Below are positions 45,091-55,582 of a stretch of DNA of 64,000 bases, piece after piece (positions within the stretch are counted from its first letter, which is position 1; the number at the start of each line of letters is the position of its first letter). The notes beneath the pieces are model-generated. The model did no database searches. It was given only the letters and a program-made list of their open reading frames with translations, and was not told where the DNA came from. The position numbers and the translations under genes were made by a program. Source of the stretch: Proteus columbae (GTDB taxonomy: Bacteria; Pseudomonadota; Gammaproteobacteria; Enterobacterales; Enterobacteriaceae); the NCBI RefSeq assembly GCF_009914335.1, contig NZ_CP043925.1, forward strand, positions 1,550,001-1,614,000, in the 5' to 3' direction.

Positions 45091-45441
45091 ATGGCAGAAG
45101 AAACAATTTTCAGTAAAATTATTCGTGGTGAAATCCCAGCCAATATCGTTTTTCAAGATGATACAGTGACTGCATTTCGTGATATTTCACCTCAAGCACC
45201 CACTCATATTTTAATTATTCCTAATAAACTTATTCCTACTGTAAATGATGTTACTGCGGAAGATGAGCAAGTATTAGGACACCTTTTTGTAGTTGCGGCA
45301 AAAATTGCACAACAAGAAGGCATTGCTGAAGACGGTTACCGCTTAGTGATGAACTGTAATAAACATGGTGGACAAGAAGTTTTCCATATTCATATGCATT
45401 TGCTTGGCGGAAAACCATTAGGGCCATTATTAAGCCAGTAA
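45091..45441 (+). CDS. hinT: HIT-family purine nucleoside phosphoramidase
   Basis: Hydrolyses adenosine 5'-phosphoramidate and acyl-AMP. The 116-residue protein begins [15 protein letters not shown] and ends with the histidine triad HIHMHLLGG. The ATG at 45091 aligns with E. coli HinT; two earlier in-frame starts overlap the ribosome-binding site. The C-terminus (GPLLSQ) is a few residues shorter than the E. coli end. Confidence 0.96.
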   Translation: MAEETIFSKIIRGEIPANIVFQDDTVTAFRDISPQAPTHILIIPNKLIPTVNDVTAEDEQVLGHLFVVAAKIAQQEGIAEDGYRLVMNCNKHGGQEVFHIHMHLLGGKPLGPLLSQ

Positions 45442-45480
45442 TGGATGTGATGCTAACAGCAGGATAACAGGAAGTAATAC

Positions 45481-45882
45481 ATGATAAGACAAGGTAAGGC
45501 CATTTGTTCATTACTTATCGCTGTGTTTATGACGACATTGCTTTCAGGATGTTTATCATCTCATTCAGATAATAAACTCTATTTCAATCGTCAGCAGGCT
45601 ATTATTATGGAGCCTTCGGTATTAGTTGTAGGCGTTGTTGCTGGTCAGCCAACCATTGAACACCATGCTAATGGCACAAAAGCGACAGTCATGTTATCAA
45701 ATACACAATCTTACCCTGTTTCTATTCGCTATCGTTTTTATTGGTATAACGAACAAGGACTTGAAGTTTCTCCTGCTGGGAATGTAAATGATGTGACTAT
45801 TCTTGGTGATGGTGATGCCGAAATTAGTGGTGATATACCAGATAAAACCATTAGTTATGTCAGAGTTTATCTCTTTACTTAG
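45481..45882 (+). CDS. ycfL: YcfL family lipoprotein
   Basis: A 133-residue lipoprotein: signal peptide with lipobox LLSGC (Cys near 24), then a DUF1425 beta-sandwich domain (PSVLVVGVVAGQPTIEHHANG, YPVSIRYRFYWYNEQGLEV, ISYVRVYLF). It lies between hinT and lpoB as in E. coli and is probably in one envelope operon with lpoB and thiK. Molecular function is unknown. Confidence 0.9.
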   Translation: MIRQGKAICSLLIAVFMTTLLSGCLSSHSDNKLYFNRQQAIIMEPSVLVVGVVAGQPTIEHHANGTKATVMLSNTQSYPVSIRYRFYWYNEQGLEVSPAGNVNDVTILGDGDAEISGDIPDKTISYVRVYLFT

Positions 45883-45899
45883 GATAAGGTAACACGATC

Positions 45900-46481
45900 A
45901 TGAAAAGAGTTCTATTTGTGGCGATGTCTGTATTTTTATTAGCGGGTTGTCCATCTATGTTGCCACAACAACCGCCTGTACCTGTAGAGCCTGTGACACC
46001 TACAGAGCCAGTAGAGCCACCTAAACCGATAGAGCCACCAATTGAAGTTGTGCCAACGCCACCTAAAATCACGAGTATTAATTGGAATGCTGCTGTCACT
46101 CCTTTAATTAGAGAAATGGCGGTTACTGGTGATTTAGAGGCAGGTAAGCTTATCGTTGTTGATAATGTTAAAAATAATTCGGGTGGAAACATCCAAGCGG
46201 TAAATGCGACAAATACGATTATCGAATCAGTTAATAGTATTAGTGCGTTACAAACCGTGCCTTACACGCAAATGATGTCAGCACGAAAAGCCCTCGGTTT
46301 ATCTGGTGAAGATAGTCTAGGTCTTCGTAGTGCAGCGATTGGCTTGGCCCGCTATTTGAAAGCTGATTATATTTTATTCTCAACCGTTGATGGTAAAAAA
46401 GATAACCGTGTGATCAGTATGCAGTTAATGTCGGTTTCTTCTGGTGAAATTCTTTGGAACGGGCGCCATAAGGTTGAGTGA
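45900..46481 (+). CDS. lpoB: Penicillin-binding protein activator LpoB
   Basis: An outer-membrane lipoprotein that reaches through the peptidoglycan to switch on PBP1B. The 193-residue protein has a lipobox LLAGC (Cys near 17), a Pro/Glu-rich disordered stalk of about 40 residues (PPVPVEPVTPTEPVEPPKP), and the TolB-like globular domain. Its stop codon overlaps the region where the next gene starts. Confidence 0.95.
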   Translation: MKRVLFVAMSVFLLAGCPSMLPQQPPVPVEPVTPTEPVEPPKPIEPPIEVVPTPPKITSINWNAAVTPLIREMAVTGDLEAGKLIVVDNVKNNSGGNIQAVNATNTIIESVNSISALQTVPYTQMMSARKALGLSGEDSLGLRSAAIGLARYLKADYILFSTVDGKKDNRVISMQLMSVSSGEILWNGRHKVE

Positions 46482-47358
46482 TCTGCATTACTCAAGTTTG
46501 CTTAATGCCTTGCAAGCGCTTTTCCCTGCAACGGCATTAAGCAAATGGAAAATCACAGCATTAGAAGGCGCTGGTGGTGGTGCTTTTCGCGTGCAATGTG
46601 CAGATATTGACTGGGTTGCTCGCTATTATGGCGATGAAAAAAAAGCGCTTTATGTACATGGAAGAAAAGAATACGCCATTTTAAAACAGCTATCAGGATC
46701 TAATTTATCACCTAAAGTTGCCACACGTTATAAAGAGTGGTTTTTTCTTTATTGGTTACAGGGCGAACATCTTACTCACCAATCACTTTTTAGTACTTAT
46801 TTAAAACCGTTGGCTGAAAAAATAGCAATACTTCATCAACACACACCGTTAGGTTTTCCTCTTAACCTAAATCATGAATTATTAATTTATTGGCAGAGTA
46901 TTGATAGAAAACGTTTATCTGCTAAATGGTTACGCTTACAACAACATTTTTTACGCCAACCGCGATGCAATCTCATAAAATACGCGCCTGCTCACATGGA
47001 TTTGCATGTTGAGAATATTCTTCTTAGTGATTCCAGTATAAAATTTATTGATTGGGAATATGCAGCCGATATTGATACAGCGGATTCATTGATGACGTTC
47101 TTTGCAACAAACCAACTCAATGAAGCACAACAAAATACGTTTTTGGATTATTATTATTCGTATCATTGTCATTATGCTCAATCCAGAGAGACGGATGTTT
47201 ATTCTGTGAAGGAATTGAGAAAACGTATTTTTTCAAGAGAGCCATTCATTTTTTATATGATGCTAATGTGGTATGAAGTCCGTTGGCAACAAACAAAAGA
47301 TGGATCATTTTTAATAATGTCTGAACCTTTACGTCGCTATTTCAGTCTGACGAATTAA
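46444..47358 (+). CDS. thiK: Thiamine kinase
   Basis: A choline-kinase-fold enzyme that phosphorylates salvaged thiamine. Catalytic loop [11 protein letters not shown] and metal motif [11 protein letters not shown] are clear, and a [14 protein letters not shown] hinge lies ahead. The GTG at 46444 is the longest start but has no good ribosome-binding site; a TTG at 46474 next to the lpoB stop, behind AAGG, is a real alternative. The sequence diverges strongly from E. coli ThiK outside the motifs; position supports the name. Confidence 0.82.
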   Translation: MKFFGTGAIRLSDLHYSSLLNALQALFPATALSKWKITALEGAGGGAFRVQCADIDWVARYYGDEKKALYVHGRKEYAILKQLSGSNLSPKVATRYKEWFFLYWLQGEHLTHQSLFSTYLKPLAEKIAILHQHTPLGFPLNLNHELLIYWQSIDRKRLSAKWLRLQQHFLRQPRCNLIKYAPAHMDLHVENILLSDSSIKFIDWEYAADIDTADSLMTFFATNQLNEAQQNTFLDYYYSYHCHYAQSRETDVYSVKELRKRIFSREPFIFYMMLMWYEVRWQQTKDGSFLIMSEPLRRYFSLTN

Positions 47359-47396
47359 AGACATTATCTTGTCACAATTACAAAGAGAGGAATGTT

Positions 47397-48416
47397 ATGG
47401 GTCCGGTAATGCTTGATGTTGAAGGATATGAACTCGATAGTGAAGAGCGTGAAATTTTAAAGCATCCTCTTGTCGGTGGATTAATCCTTTTTACCCGCAA
47501 CTTCCACGATGCTGAACAATTAAATGAATTAGTTCGCCAAATTCGTGATGCATCTCATGAGCGCCTTGTGATTGCAGTAGACCAAGAAGGGGGACGTGTA
47601 CAACGTTTTCGTGATGGTTTTACACGACTGCCTGCGGCTCAATCTTATGCGGCATTAAATGAAGGTTATCAAGCGAGCCATTTAGCACAAGAGGCTGGAT
47701 GGTTAATGGCATCAGAAATGATTGCCATGGATATTGATATCAGTTTTGCACCTGTGCTCGACTTAGGTCATAACTGTATCGCCATTGGCGAGCGTTCTTT
47801 CCATGATTCACCAGAAATTGCTATGACAATGGCTGAGAGCTTTATCAAAGGTATGCGCTCTGCGGGTATGAAATCAACAGGCAAACACTTCCCTGGTCAT
47901 GGTGCTGTAAGGGCTGATTCTCATAAAGAAACGCCTCGTGATGATCGCTCTTTAGATGATATTCGCCAACATGATATGTCCATTTTTAAAGATTTTATTC
48001 AACGCCAGTTATTAGATGCCATTATGCCAGCTCATGTCATTTATTCTCAGATTGATGAGCGTCCGGCAAGTGGCTCATCGTACTGGCTGAAATCCATTTT
48101 ACGTGAACAATTAGGCTTCCAAGGCGTTATTTTCTCTGATGATTTATCGATGGAAGGTGCAGCTATTATGGGAAGTTACGCAGAAAGAGCACAACGTTCG
48201 CTAGATGCTGGTTGTGATATGCTTTTAGTGTGTAATAACCGAAAAGGGGCGGTGAGTGTGTTAGATAACCTGTCCTCTGTCAAAGCAGAACGCATTTCCA
48301 CATTGTACCATCACCGAGGTCGTTACACATTGAGTGAGCTACAAACCTCTGATCGTTGGAAAAAAGCGAATCAGTTGCTGACCCAATTACAGGAGCAATG
48401 GCAGGAGCGAGCATGA
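47397..48416 (+). CDS. nagZ: Beta-N-acetylhexosaminidase NagZ
   Basis: A cytoplasmic glycosidase in cell-wall recycling that removes GlcNAc from anhydro-muropeptides. The 339-residue GH3 enzyme has the KHFPGHGAV catalytic loop (His/Asp dyad) and the nucleophile in [11 protein letters not shown]. It starts [21 protein letters not shown] as in E. coli. It overlaps ycfP by 4 nt (ATGA). Confidence 0.97.
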   Translation: MGPVMLDVEGYELDSEEREILKHPLVGGLILFTRNFHDAEQLNELVRQIRDASHERLVIAVDQEGGRVQRFRDGFTRLPAAQSYAALNEGYQASHLAQEAGWLMASEMIAMDIDISFAPVLDLGHNCIAIGERSFHDSPEIAMTMAESFIKGMRSAGMKSTGKHFPGHGAVRADSHKETPRDDRSLDDIRQHDMSIFKDFIQRQLLDAIMPAHVIYSQIDERPASGSSYWLKSILREQLGFQGVIFSDDLSMEGAAIMGSYAERAQRSLDAGCDMLLVCNNRKGAVSVLDNLSSVKAERISTLYHHRGRYTLSELQTSDRWKKANQLLTQLQEQWQERA

Positions 48417-48952
48417 TTATATATTTACATGGTTTTGATTCCACAAGTCCTGGAAATCATGAGAAAGTTTTACAGCTACAGTTTATTGATCCTGATGTCC
48501 GCTTTTTAAGCTACAGTACGTTGCATCCTCGTCATGACATGCAACACTTACTGAAAGAAACGGATAAAGTGATTAAATCCACGAAAGAGCCAGTATTAAT
48601 TTGCGGCGTAGGATTAGGTGGATATTGGGCAGAGCGTATTGGTTTCTTATGTAATATTCGTCAGGTAATGATTAATCCTAATCTTTTTCCTTACGAAAAC
48701 ATGACAGACAAAATCGACAGACCTGAAGAATATTTAGATATCTCAACGAAATGTATTAAAGATTTTCGTTCTAAAAATAAAGATAACGCTTTAGTGATTT
48801 TATCCCGTAATGATGAGGTTTTAGATAATCAGCGTTCTGCTGATGAATTATCACCTTATTACTCCGTAATTTGGGATGAAGTCCAAACGCATAAATTTAA
48901 GAGCCTCTCTGAGCATCTATTTAAAATTAAAGCGTTTAATCGCAAAGAGTAA
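48413..48952 (+). CDS. ycfP: YcfP family esterase-like protein
   Basis: A 179-residue UPF0227 protein with an alpha/beta-hydrolase pattern ([32 protein letters not shown] in the nucleophile-elbow position with Gly in place of Ser, and a C-terminal His in HKFKSLSEH). In E. coli the gene also follows nagZ. The missing Ser suggests a non-enzymatic or altered role. The start overlaps the nagZ stop. Confidence 0.92.
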   Translation: MIIYLHGFDSTSPGNHEKVLQLQFIDPDVRFLSYSTLHPRHDMQHLLKETDKVIKSTKEPVLICGVGLGGYWAERIGFLCNIRQVMINPNLFPYENMTDKIDRPEEYLDISTKCIKDFRSKNKDNALVILSRNDEVLDNQRSADELSPYYSVIWDEVQTHKFKSLSEHLFKIKAFNRKE

Positions 48953-48970
48953 GACTAAAGTCATATGTTT

Positions 48971-49004
48971 AAAATGGATGGTGTTTGTTCCATCCATTTT
49001 TTTT
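48971..49004 (+). terminator. ycfP terminator
   Basis: A perfect 11-bp stem AAAATGGATGG/CCATCCATTTT, 8-nt loop, extending into a T-run to 49004. Confidence 0.9.
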
Positions 49005-49241
49005 ATCTAACGTAGTTAAAACGTTCATAGCGTCCTCTTTACCAATCTCTTTTCGACCCCTTATTTTTAACACCTCAATGATCACGACTGATTTTAACAA
49101 TCCTTTTATGCTTATTTTTCTAGTTCATTGTATTAATTGATAAAACCAATATCCCTATGTTTTAAATGGTGATTTATTTGTCACTAAAAGGCAAAAAACG
49201 ACTATTTTCTTCAAAAAATAGATATGAATATTCAAATATTT

Positions 49242-49255
49242 TTGATATAAATCAA
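49242..49255. promoter_or_regulatory. FNR box upstream of ndh
   Basis: TTGATATAAATCAA is a perfect match to TTGAT-N4-ATCAA. It lies about 146 bp before the ndh start codon. FNR represses ndh without oxygen in E. coli, so the same control is expected. The rest of the 440-bp gap (48953-49394) is AT-rich, with no ORF; no clear -35/-10 pair was identified. Confidence 0.85.
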
Positions 49256-49394
49256 CTTTGGTATGACCATCTTTCCAATTAACTTGCTTAAGAACAAAAA
49301 TAACAGCAGAAACGATTTAACTGTCATTATTTAAGTAGATTTCACTAAGGCTATTTAAATAACAACAGTAAATATCTTTATGGAGTGACGTTAA

Positions 49395-50702
49395 ATGTCA
49401 TTAAAAAAAATTGTTATTGTCGGTGGCGGCGCTGGTGGTTTAGAACTGGCGACCAAATTAGGCAATAAATTAGGACGCAGCAAAAAAGCAGAGATCACCT
49501 TAGTGGATCGCAACAACAGTCATCTATGGAAACCCCTTTTACATGAAGTAGCAACAGGCTCTTTAGATGATGGTGTTGATGCTTTAAGTTATCTAGCACA
49601 CGGCTATAACCATCATTTTAATTTCCAATTAGGCTCATTAACAGGGCTTGATCGTGAGCAAAAAAATATCACATTGGCTGCTATTTATAATGAAGAGCAA
49701 GAATTGCTCGTACCTGAACGTACATTAGACTACGATATTTTAGTGATGGCGTTAGGCAGTAAATCAAACGATTTTGGCACACCAGGTATTAAAGAGAACT
49801 GTATTTTCTTGGACAGTCCCCAACAAGCACATCGTTTCCATAACGAAATGTTAAATTTATTTTTAAAATACTCAGCAGATACCAATGCACAAGAAGAAAA
49901 TCGTAAGGTAAATATTGCGATTGTGGGTGGTGGTGCAACGGGTGTTGAACTTTCAGCTGAATTGCATAATGCAGTACGTCAGCTTAATAGTTATGGATTA
50001 AAAAAATTAGCACCTTCAGCATTAAATATTACTTTGGTTGAAGCTGGAGAGCGTATCTTACCGGCATTACCAGTGCGTATTTCTAGTGCTGCACATCAGG
50101 AATTAACCAAATTAGGTGTGCGAGTGATGACCAAAACCATGGTCACAAGCGCAGATGAAGGTGGATTAAACACCAAAGATGGTGAGCATATTGATGCTGA
50201 CTTAATGGTGTGGGCAGCGGGTATTAAAGCGCCTGATTTTATGAAAGAGATTGCTGGCTTGGAAACTAACCGTATTAATCAGTTGGTTGTTAAACCTACC
50301 TTACAAACAACCTTAGATGAGTCTATCTTTGCAATTGGTGACTGTTCTTCTTGTCCAAGAAAAGAAGGCGGTTTTGTTCCACCAAGAGCACAATCCGCAC
50401 ATCAAATGGCAAGTCGCTGTTACAGCAATATTTTAGCAATGTTAAAAGATAAACCGCTAAAAGATTATGTGTTTACCGATCACGGCTCATTAGTTTCACT
50501 CTCTAAATTTAGTACCGTGGGGAGTTTGATGGGGAATTTGATGAAGGGGGACATGATGATCGAAGGGCGCATAGCGCGTATTGTTTATATCTCTTTATAT
50601 CGAATGCATCAAATAGCGTTGCATGGTTATATCAAAACTGGACTTATGATGTTAGTCGGATCAATCAACCGAGTAATTAGACCTAAACTAAAACTTCATT
50701 AA
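49395..50702 (+). CDS. ndh: NADH:quinone oxidoreductase type II
   Basis: A single-subunit, non-pumping NADH dehydrogenase on the inner face of the membrane. The 435-residue flavoprotein has the FAD motif [12 protein letters not shown] at the N-terminus, the NADH motif [15 protein letters not shown] in the middle, [10 protein letters not shown] in the second FAD contact, and C-terminal amphipathic helices for membrane binding. The ATG follows GGAGTGACGTTAA. Confidence 0.97.
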   Translation: MSLKKIVIVGGGAGGLELATKLGNKLGRSKKAEITLVDRNNSHLWKPLLHEVATGSLDDGVDALSYLAHGYNHHFNFQLGSLTGLDREQKNITLAAIYNEEQELLVPERTLDYDILVMALGSKSNDFGTPGIKENCIFLDSPQQAHRFHNEMLNLFLKYSADTNAQEENRKVNIAIVGGGATGVELSAELHNAVRQLNSYGLKKLAPSALNITLVEAGERILPALPVRISSAAHQELTKLGVRVMTKTMVTSADEGGLNTKDGEHIDADLMVWAAGIKAPDFMKEIAGLETNRINQLVVKPTLQTTLDESIFAIGDCSSCPRKEGGFVPPRAQSAHQMASRCYSNILAMLKDKPLKDYVFTDHGSLVSLSKFSTVGSLMGNLMKGDMMIEGRIARIVYISLYRMHQIALHGYIKTGLMMLVGSINRVIRPKLKLH

Positions 50703-50744
50703 TTTATCTTTTGCTTTACAGATAAGACAAAAGTTACTTTTTTA

Positions 50745-50772
50745 AACCCTCATATTTTATGAGGGTTTTTTA
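50745..50772 (+). terminator. ndh terminator
   Basis: A perfect 10-bp stem AACCCTCATA/TATGAGGGTT with loop TTT and a continuing T-run. Confidence 0.9.
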
Positions 50773-51551
50773 TCTATTTTTTATTTTAAATTAAATAATT
50801 AAATGAGAATATCCAAATAAAATAAATAATCACAGCATAAAGCACTAGATGATTTGTCTGCCCATATCAGAAATAACCGATAACGCTAAAACTCAATAGA
50901 GTAATGATAAATATAATTTTATTATTAAGGTTAAACTTGTAATATTAAAGATAACATTTATTTTATTTATTACGCTAAATTATTTAAGACTTTTCTTAAA
51001 TAAAAAACGATGTTTAATTCATTAATTCATCAAATAAAATGTTATGGTGTTTCGTAGATTTGTATTAGAAAGATAATAAGTGAAAATTATTAGAAATAAG
51101 CTTAACTTGTTATTTTTACTCGTATTTAAATGGGTAAAATAATTTTACAAATCTTAAAAGTAAATTTTATAATATGCGTTAAATATGGAATATCGCCTAT
51201 TTTTAGGCGACATTTGTTAACTTGGTGTTATCATAATGATGTATTATAAGTAGCATGACGATTTTTATTTTTTCAGCTTAATAAATTAAGATCTATCTTA
51301 ATATAATGTGTAAGTCCTAAGAATGTAGTTAGTATTTAATTAAGTAATTAAAACAGAAATAAGTGGTGTATTTAACATGTCATAAATACGTGGTTTACTT
51401 ATTATGTTAATCAGCATGGATGTTGAATTAAGCTATCAGATTAGAGAATTCATTTATTGAATAGTAAATATATTAGCCAGTTAGAGTGAAATAGTGGCTT
51501 TTATTACGTATCTGTGGCAATTAAGGATAAAACAAATAAAAAGGGGTAAAA
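50773..51551. other. Long AT-rich regulatory region before umoD
   Basis: About 780 bp without a credible ORF. It contains a hairpin TCGCCTA-TTTT-TAGGCGA (51193-51210) without a U-tract, and a promoter-like element near 51285-51307. Such length and AT richness suit binding of H-NS or several regulators. I see no RNA gene that can be named. Confidence 0.5.
51285..51307 (+). promoter_or_regulatory. RcsB-box-like palindrome with adjoining -10 box
   Basis: ATTAAGAT-CT-ATCTTAAT is an 18-bp perfect inverted repeat. Its core keeps both TAAGA/TCTTA half-sites of the RcsB/RcsAB box. A consensus TATAAT (51302-51307) overlaps its last base, so bound protein would cover the spacer and -35 position, implying repression, or feedback. 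The start would be about 240 nt before umoD. Protein identity is inferred. Confidence 0.4.
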
Positions 51552-52052
51552 GTGGGTGTTAATGTCAGAAAGTACACACTAATAGGACTAATCATAGTAT
51601 TAGCTATTCTTTCATTTATTGCATGGAGGTGGGTATTTCCCCAGCCTCAATACGCTCATGTCGTTTCGGCTACGCCTATTAAATCGACCGTTTTTGTGAC
51701 AGAAGAGTATTGTCACCGAATTGGCTTACCGACACCTTTTACACCAGAAAAACTGTCACGATTTCACCCCGCAGAGCAAGAGTGTCGAGTGTTTTATATG
51801 ATTGAAGCACTCAATAACAGTAATATTGCTAATTTCCCTTATCCTCAATTTAAAGAGTGCATTCCGATTTATCGTCAAGAGCGTAGAATTGTTGGTTATG
51901 ATGTGCTTTATACTATCGATGGAACACCGGGCAAAGTACGTACCACGTTTAAACCTGGTGAAATTATCGCATTAGATTCTGATGGTAGGCTGATTTTAGA
52001 ACAAGAACCTTATTGTTCTATGAATGAAAAAGTACCTTGCCGTAAAGATTAA
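51552..52052 (+). CDS. umoD: UmoD/YcfJ family protein, flagellar master operon upregulator
   Basis: A 166-residue protein with an N-terminal membrane helix or uncleaved signal (residues about 8-25), then periplasmic. YAHVVSATPIKSTVF at 33-47 and IVGYDVLYTIDGTPGKVR...PLDS-like IALDSDGRLIL at the end match E. coli YcfJ, and the ndh-mfd position is that of ycfJ. The Gly-zipper segment of YcfJ is missing; instead there is a Cys-containing region (EEYCHRIGLP, QECRVFYM, KECIPI). In Proteus this family is known as UmoD, which raises flhDC expression and swarming. Start GTG behind AAAAGGGG. Confidence 0.8.
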   Translation: MGVNVRKYTLIGLIIVLAILSFIAWRWVFPQPQYAHVVSATPIKSTVFVTEEYCHRIGLPTPFTPEKLSRFHPAEQECRVFYMIEALNNSNIANFPYPQFKECIPIYRQERRIVGYDVLYTIDGTPGKVRTTFKPGEIIALDSDGRLILEQEPYCSMNEKVPCRKD

Positions 52053-52063
52053 ATCTAAAGAAT

Positions 52064-52110
52064 AAAAAAGGCGTAATGAAGGAGTGAAACCACTTCAATT
52101 ACGCCTTTTT
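52064..52110. terminator. Bidirectional terminator between umoD and mfd
   Basis: Arms GGCGTAAT/ATTACGCC (52070-52077 with 52098-52105), an inner GAAG/CTTC pairing, six A before and five T after. It serves both convergent genes. Confidence 0.9.
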
Positions 52111-52138
52111 ACTGATTCAAAAAATCATAAATATGTGG

Positions 52139-55100
52139 TTATTTGATCTTATGATCATCGAACGCACTTAACATATCATCAATAAAAGTGAGTCGTTTCT
52201 CACGTTCAGTGAGATCTGTAATAAATTTCAGTTTTGATGGACCATCTAAACGGAAAATAGCAGGTTGTTCTTGAAGTAGGCTGATTAAATATCCTGGTTC
52301 AACCTTATTCTTTTCACCAAACTCAATAAATCCACCTTTATCATGAGCTTCAATTCGAGTGATACCCAAGCTCATTGCACTTAAGCGAATAGCAGCATTA
52401 CGCAGTAGATAGCGACCTGCATCAGGCAGCTTACCAAATCTATCAATTAACTCGGCTCTTAGATCATTAAGCTCTGTTAAGTCGATCGCACTGGCAATTC
52501 GTTTATAGAATGAAAGTCTGACATTTACATCAGGAATGTAATCATCAGGCAACAAGACTGGCATTCTTAATTCAATTTCAGTTTGTTGATTGGTGAGATC
52601 TTCAAGTGATGGCTCTCTACCCTCTTTAAGCGCTTCTACTGCACTTTCTAGCAATTCCATATAAAGAGAGAAGCCGACGGTATTCATTTGACCGCTCTGC
52701 TCTTCACCTAATAGCTCACCCGCGCCCCGAATTTCTAAATCATGAGTGGCTAATGCAAAACCAGCACCCAGATCTTCCAGTGAAGCAATCGCTTCTAAAC
52801 GTTTATGAGCATCCTTTGTCATTGCTTTAGGATGAGGTGTCAACAAATAAGCATAAGCTTGATGATGAGAACGACCTACACGACCACGTAACTGATGCAA
52901 TTGCGCTAAACCAAAGTGATCTGCACGTTCAATAATAATGGTGTTCGCGGTTGGTATATCGATACCTGTTTCAATAATTGTGGTGCAAAGTAACACATTA
53001 AAACGTTGGTGATGGAAATCATTCATCACACGTTCAAGTTCACGCTCACGCATTTGTCCGTGACCAATACCAATACGTGCTTCAGGAACGAGTGTAGCCA
53101 GTCTCTCACGGGCTTTTTCGATATTCTCAACATCGTTATACAAGTAATAAACTTGTCCGCCACGCAATGTTTCACGCAAGATAGCTTCGCGCACCACTAA
53201 GTCATCATATTCTCGCACAAAGGTTTTCACCGATAAGCGACGTGCTGGTGGTGTTGCAATAATAGAAAGATCACGCATACCGCTCATTGCCATATTCAAC
53301 GTACGAGGAATAGGCGTTGCTGTTAGCGTTAATATATCGACATTAGCACGCATGGCTTTTATTCGCTCTTTATGGCGAACACCAAAGCGGTGCTCTTCAT
53401 CGACAATTAATAGCCCCAAATCTTTCCACTGAATATTTGGTTGAAGCAATTTATGTGTGCCAATGACAATATCAACTGTACCTTCGGCCAGTTTTTCTGT
53501 GATTTGCTGTTGCTCTTTTGCGCTACGAAAACGTGAGATCATCTCAATGTTAACGGGCCAATTAGCAAAACGATCACGGAAATTATCAAAATGTTGCTGA
53601 GCCAATAGGGTGGTTGGTACTAAAATAGCGACTTGTTTATTGTTGTTAACAGCAAGAAATGCAGCGCGCATCGCCACTTCTGTTTTACCAAATCCGACAT
53701 CGCCACAGACGAGTCTATCCATTGAAATGGCTTGGCACATATCGCTAAGCACAGCATTGATAGCCATTTCTTGATCAGGTGTTGTTTCAAAAGGAAAGCT
53801 TTGGCGGAATGATTGGTATTGCTCTTTATCCATTTTAAAGGCGAAGCCTGTTTTTACTTCGCGTTGAGCATAAACATCTAATAACTCTGCTGCGACATCT
53901 CGCACTTTTTCAGCGGCTTTTTGGCGAGCTCTTACCCATGCATCGCCACCCAATTTATGTAGTGGGGCATTTTCATCTGCGCCACCAGAATAACGACTGA
54001 TTAAATGCAGTGATGAAACAGGGACATAAAGCTTGTCATTACCTGCGTAGCTTAACATCAAATATTCAGCTTTAACGCCACCAGCTTCTAGTGTTGTCAT
54101 TCCTTGATAGCGCCCAACACCATGTTGAAGATGAACAACGGGCTGTCCTATGCTTAATTCAGCAAGGTTGCGAATTAAGGTATCTGTATTAATAGCACGA
54201 CGATTGTCTTGGCGACGACGATTAACGCGTTCCCCTAACATATCACTTTCACAGATCATGGCTAATTGACGATGGTTATCAATAAATCCATGTTCAGCAG
54301 CACCAATGATAAAGTAAAAACCTTTCTCTTGAGCATCAGATAATTCAATGATTTGCTTAGGTGCTATTTTTATCCGCGATAAAAGCTCTTGTACGGTTTC
54401 GCGTCGTCCTTCACTTTCAACAGAGAAAATAACACTACCTGAAAATTGTTCTTGGAATCGGCGTAAGTTATCTAAAGGTGATTTGCTTTGAGCGTTAATC
54501 GATAAATCAGGAAGAGGTTGATAGCCTAAATTGGTCTGTCCCGCTTTTTCTGGCAACGTTTCTGTTTTAAGTTGAATACGAGGCCACTGTTTTAATTCTT
54601 TATTAAATTTATCAACATTCAGCCAAATATCATCTGGTGGTAACAGTGGTCGCATAGGATCAACGCGACGGCTTTCAAAACGTTGATTAATATCTTGCCA
54701 AAATTTTTCTGCAAAATCTTGTAGATCTTGCGTCACTATCAATGTGTTTTTAGGGAAATAAGCAAATAAATTAGATAAAGGCTGTTCAAAAAACAGGGAT
54801 TGCCAATATTCAATTCCCGTTGGCAATATGTGTTTACTTACTTGCTGATAAATATGTTCAGGATCACGTCTTACATCAAACCGTTCACGCCATTGGCTAC
54901 GGAAAGTTTCTATCGCATTTGCATCTGTTGGGAATTCATGTGCAGGCAGTAAATTAATTTGATCAACTTCAGCTAATGTCCGTTGTGTATCGACATCAAA
55001 AGTACGCAGGCTATCTATTTCGTCATCGAAAAAATCAATACGATAAGGAAATTCACTTCCCATAGGAAATAAATCTAATAATGCACCACGCGTTGCGTAT

Positions 55101-55582
55101 TCCCCATGTTCTAATACTTGTTCGACATGGCGATATCCCGCTTCATCTAATGTTTTACGTAAATTATCACGAGAAAGTACCTCTCCTTTTTGCATTACCA
55201 ACGCATGACTTGCGAGATAATCCGTTGGGCAGACTTTCTGCATTAACGTATTGACAGGTAAGATTAAAATTCCCTTGAGAAGTGATGGAATACGGTATAG
55301 CGTAGAAAGGCGGTTTGAGATGATTTCTTGGTGAGGTGAAAAACTGTCGTATGGCAGCGTTTCCCAATCCGATAATGTCTCTACTGGATAATCACAAAAC
55401 TGATGGATTTCATCTTGTAAACGCAATGCATTTTGCATATCACGAGTAACAAGAACGACTAATCCAGAGTGACGTTTGATGATCTCTGCACATTCTAGAG
55501 CACAAGCGGCACCAGTCAGTTGACCTAGCTGACGAGTATCCCCTTGTTTTATAGGAAGTTGATAACGATATTCTGAGGACAT
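52139..55582 (-). CDS. mfd: Transcription-repair coupling factor
   Basis: Removes RNA polymerase stalled at lesions and recruits UvrA. The 1147-residue protein begins MSSEYRYQLP (the longer frame adds 15 residues with no family match). It has the UvrB-like N-terminal module (LPYDSFSPHQEIISNRLSTLY, GEYATRGALLDLFPMG), the RNA polymerase-interacting domain near 480-550 (HLQHGVGRYQGMTTLEAGG), the helicase core with GDVGFGKTEVAMRAAF, VDEEHRFGVRHKE, LTATPIPRTLNMAM, and the TRG region. The length matches E. coli (1148). Confidence 0.97.
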   Translation of the reverse strand: MSSEYRYQLPIKQGDTRQLGQLTGAACALECAEIIKRHSGLVVLVTRDMQNALRLQDEIHQFCDYPVETLSDWETLPYDSFSPHQEIISNRLSTLYRIPSLLKGILILPVNTLMQKVCPTDYLASHALVMQKGEVLSRDNLRKTLDEAGYRHVEQVLEHGEYATRGALLDLFPMGSEFPYRIDFFDDEIDSLRTFDVDTQRTLAEVDQINLLPAHEFPTDANAIETFRSQWRERFDVRRDPEHIYQQVSKHILPTGIEYWQSLFFEQPLSNLFAYFPKNTLIVTQDLQDFAEKFWQDINQRFESRRVDPMRPLLPPDDIWLNVDKFNKELKQWPRIQLKTETLPEKAGQTNLGYQPLPDLSINAQSKSPLDNLRRFQEQFSGSVIFSVESEGRRETVQELLSRIKIAPKQIIELSDAQEKGFYFIIGAAEHGFIDNHRQLAMICESDMLGERVNRRRQDNRRAINTDTLIRNLAELSIGQPVVHLQHGVGRYQGMTTLEAGGVKAEYLMLSYAGNDKLYVPVSSLHLISRYSGGADENAPLHKLGGDAWVRARQKAAEKVRDVAAELLDVYAQREVKTGFAFKMDKEQYQSFRQSFPFETTPDQEMAINAVLSDMCQAISMDRLVCGDVGFGKTEVAMRAAFLAVNNNKQVAILVPTTLLAQQHFDNFRDRFANWPVNIEMISRFRSAKEQQQITEKLAEGTVDIVIGTHKLLQPNIQWKDLGLLIVDEEHRFGVRHKERIKAMRANVDILTLTATPIPRTLNMAMSGMRDLSIIATPPARRLSVKTFVREYDDLVVREAILRETLRGGQVYYLYNDVENIEKARERLATLVPEARIGIGHGQMRERELERVMNDFHHQRFNVLLCTTIIETGIDIPTANTIIIERADHFGLAQLHQLRGRVGRSHHQAYAYLLTPHPKAMTKDAHKRLEAIASLEDLGAGFALATHDLEIRGAGELLGEEQSGQMNTVGFSLYMELLESAVEALKEGREPSLEDLTNQQTEIELRMPVLLPDDYIPDVNVRLSFYKRIASAIDLTELNDLRAELIDRFGKLPDAGRYLLRNAAIRLSAMSLGITRIEAHDKGGFIEFGEKNKVEPGYLISLLQEQPAIFRLDGPSKLKFITDLTEREKRLTFIDDMLSAFDDHKIK

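Noticed and set aside
49137..49150. Second FNR-like site (TTGAT then AAAACCAAT) upstream of ndh
   Set aside because: Only the first half-site matches; the second half deviates at key positions.
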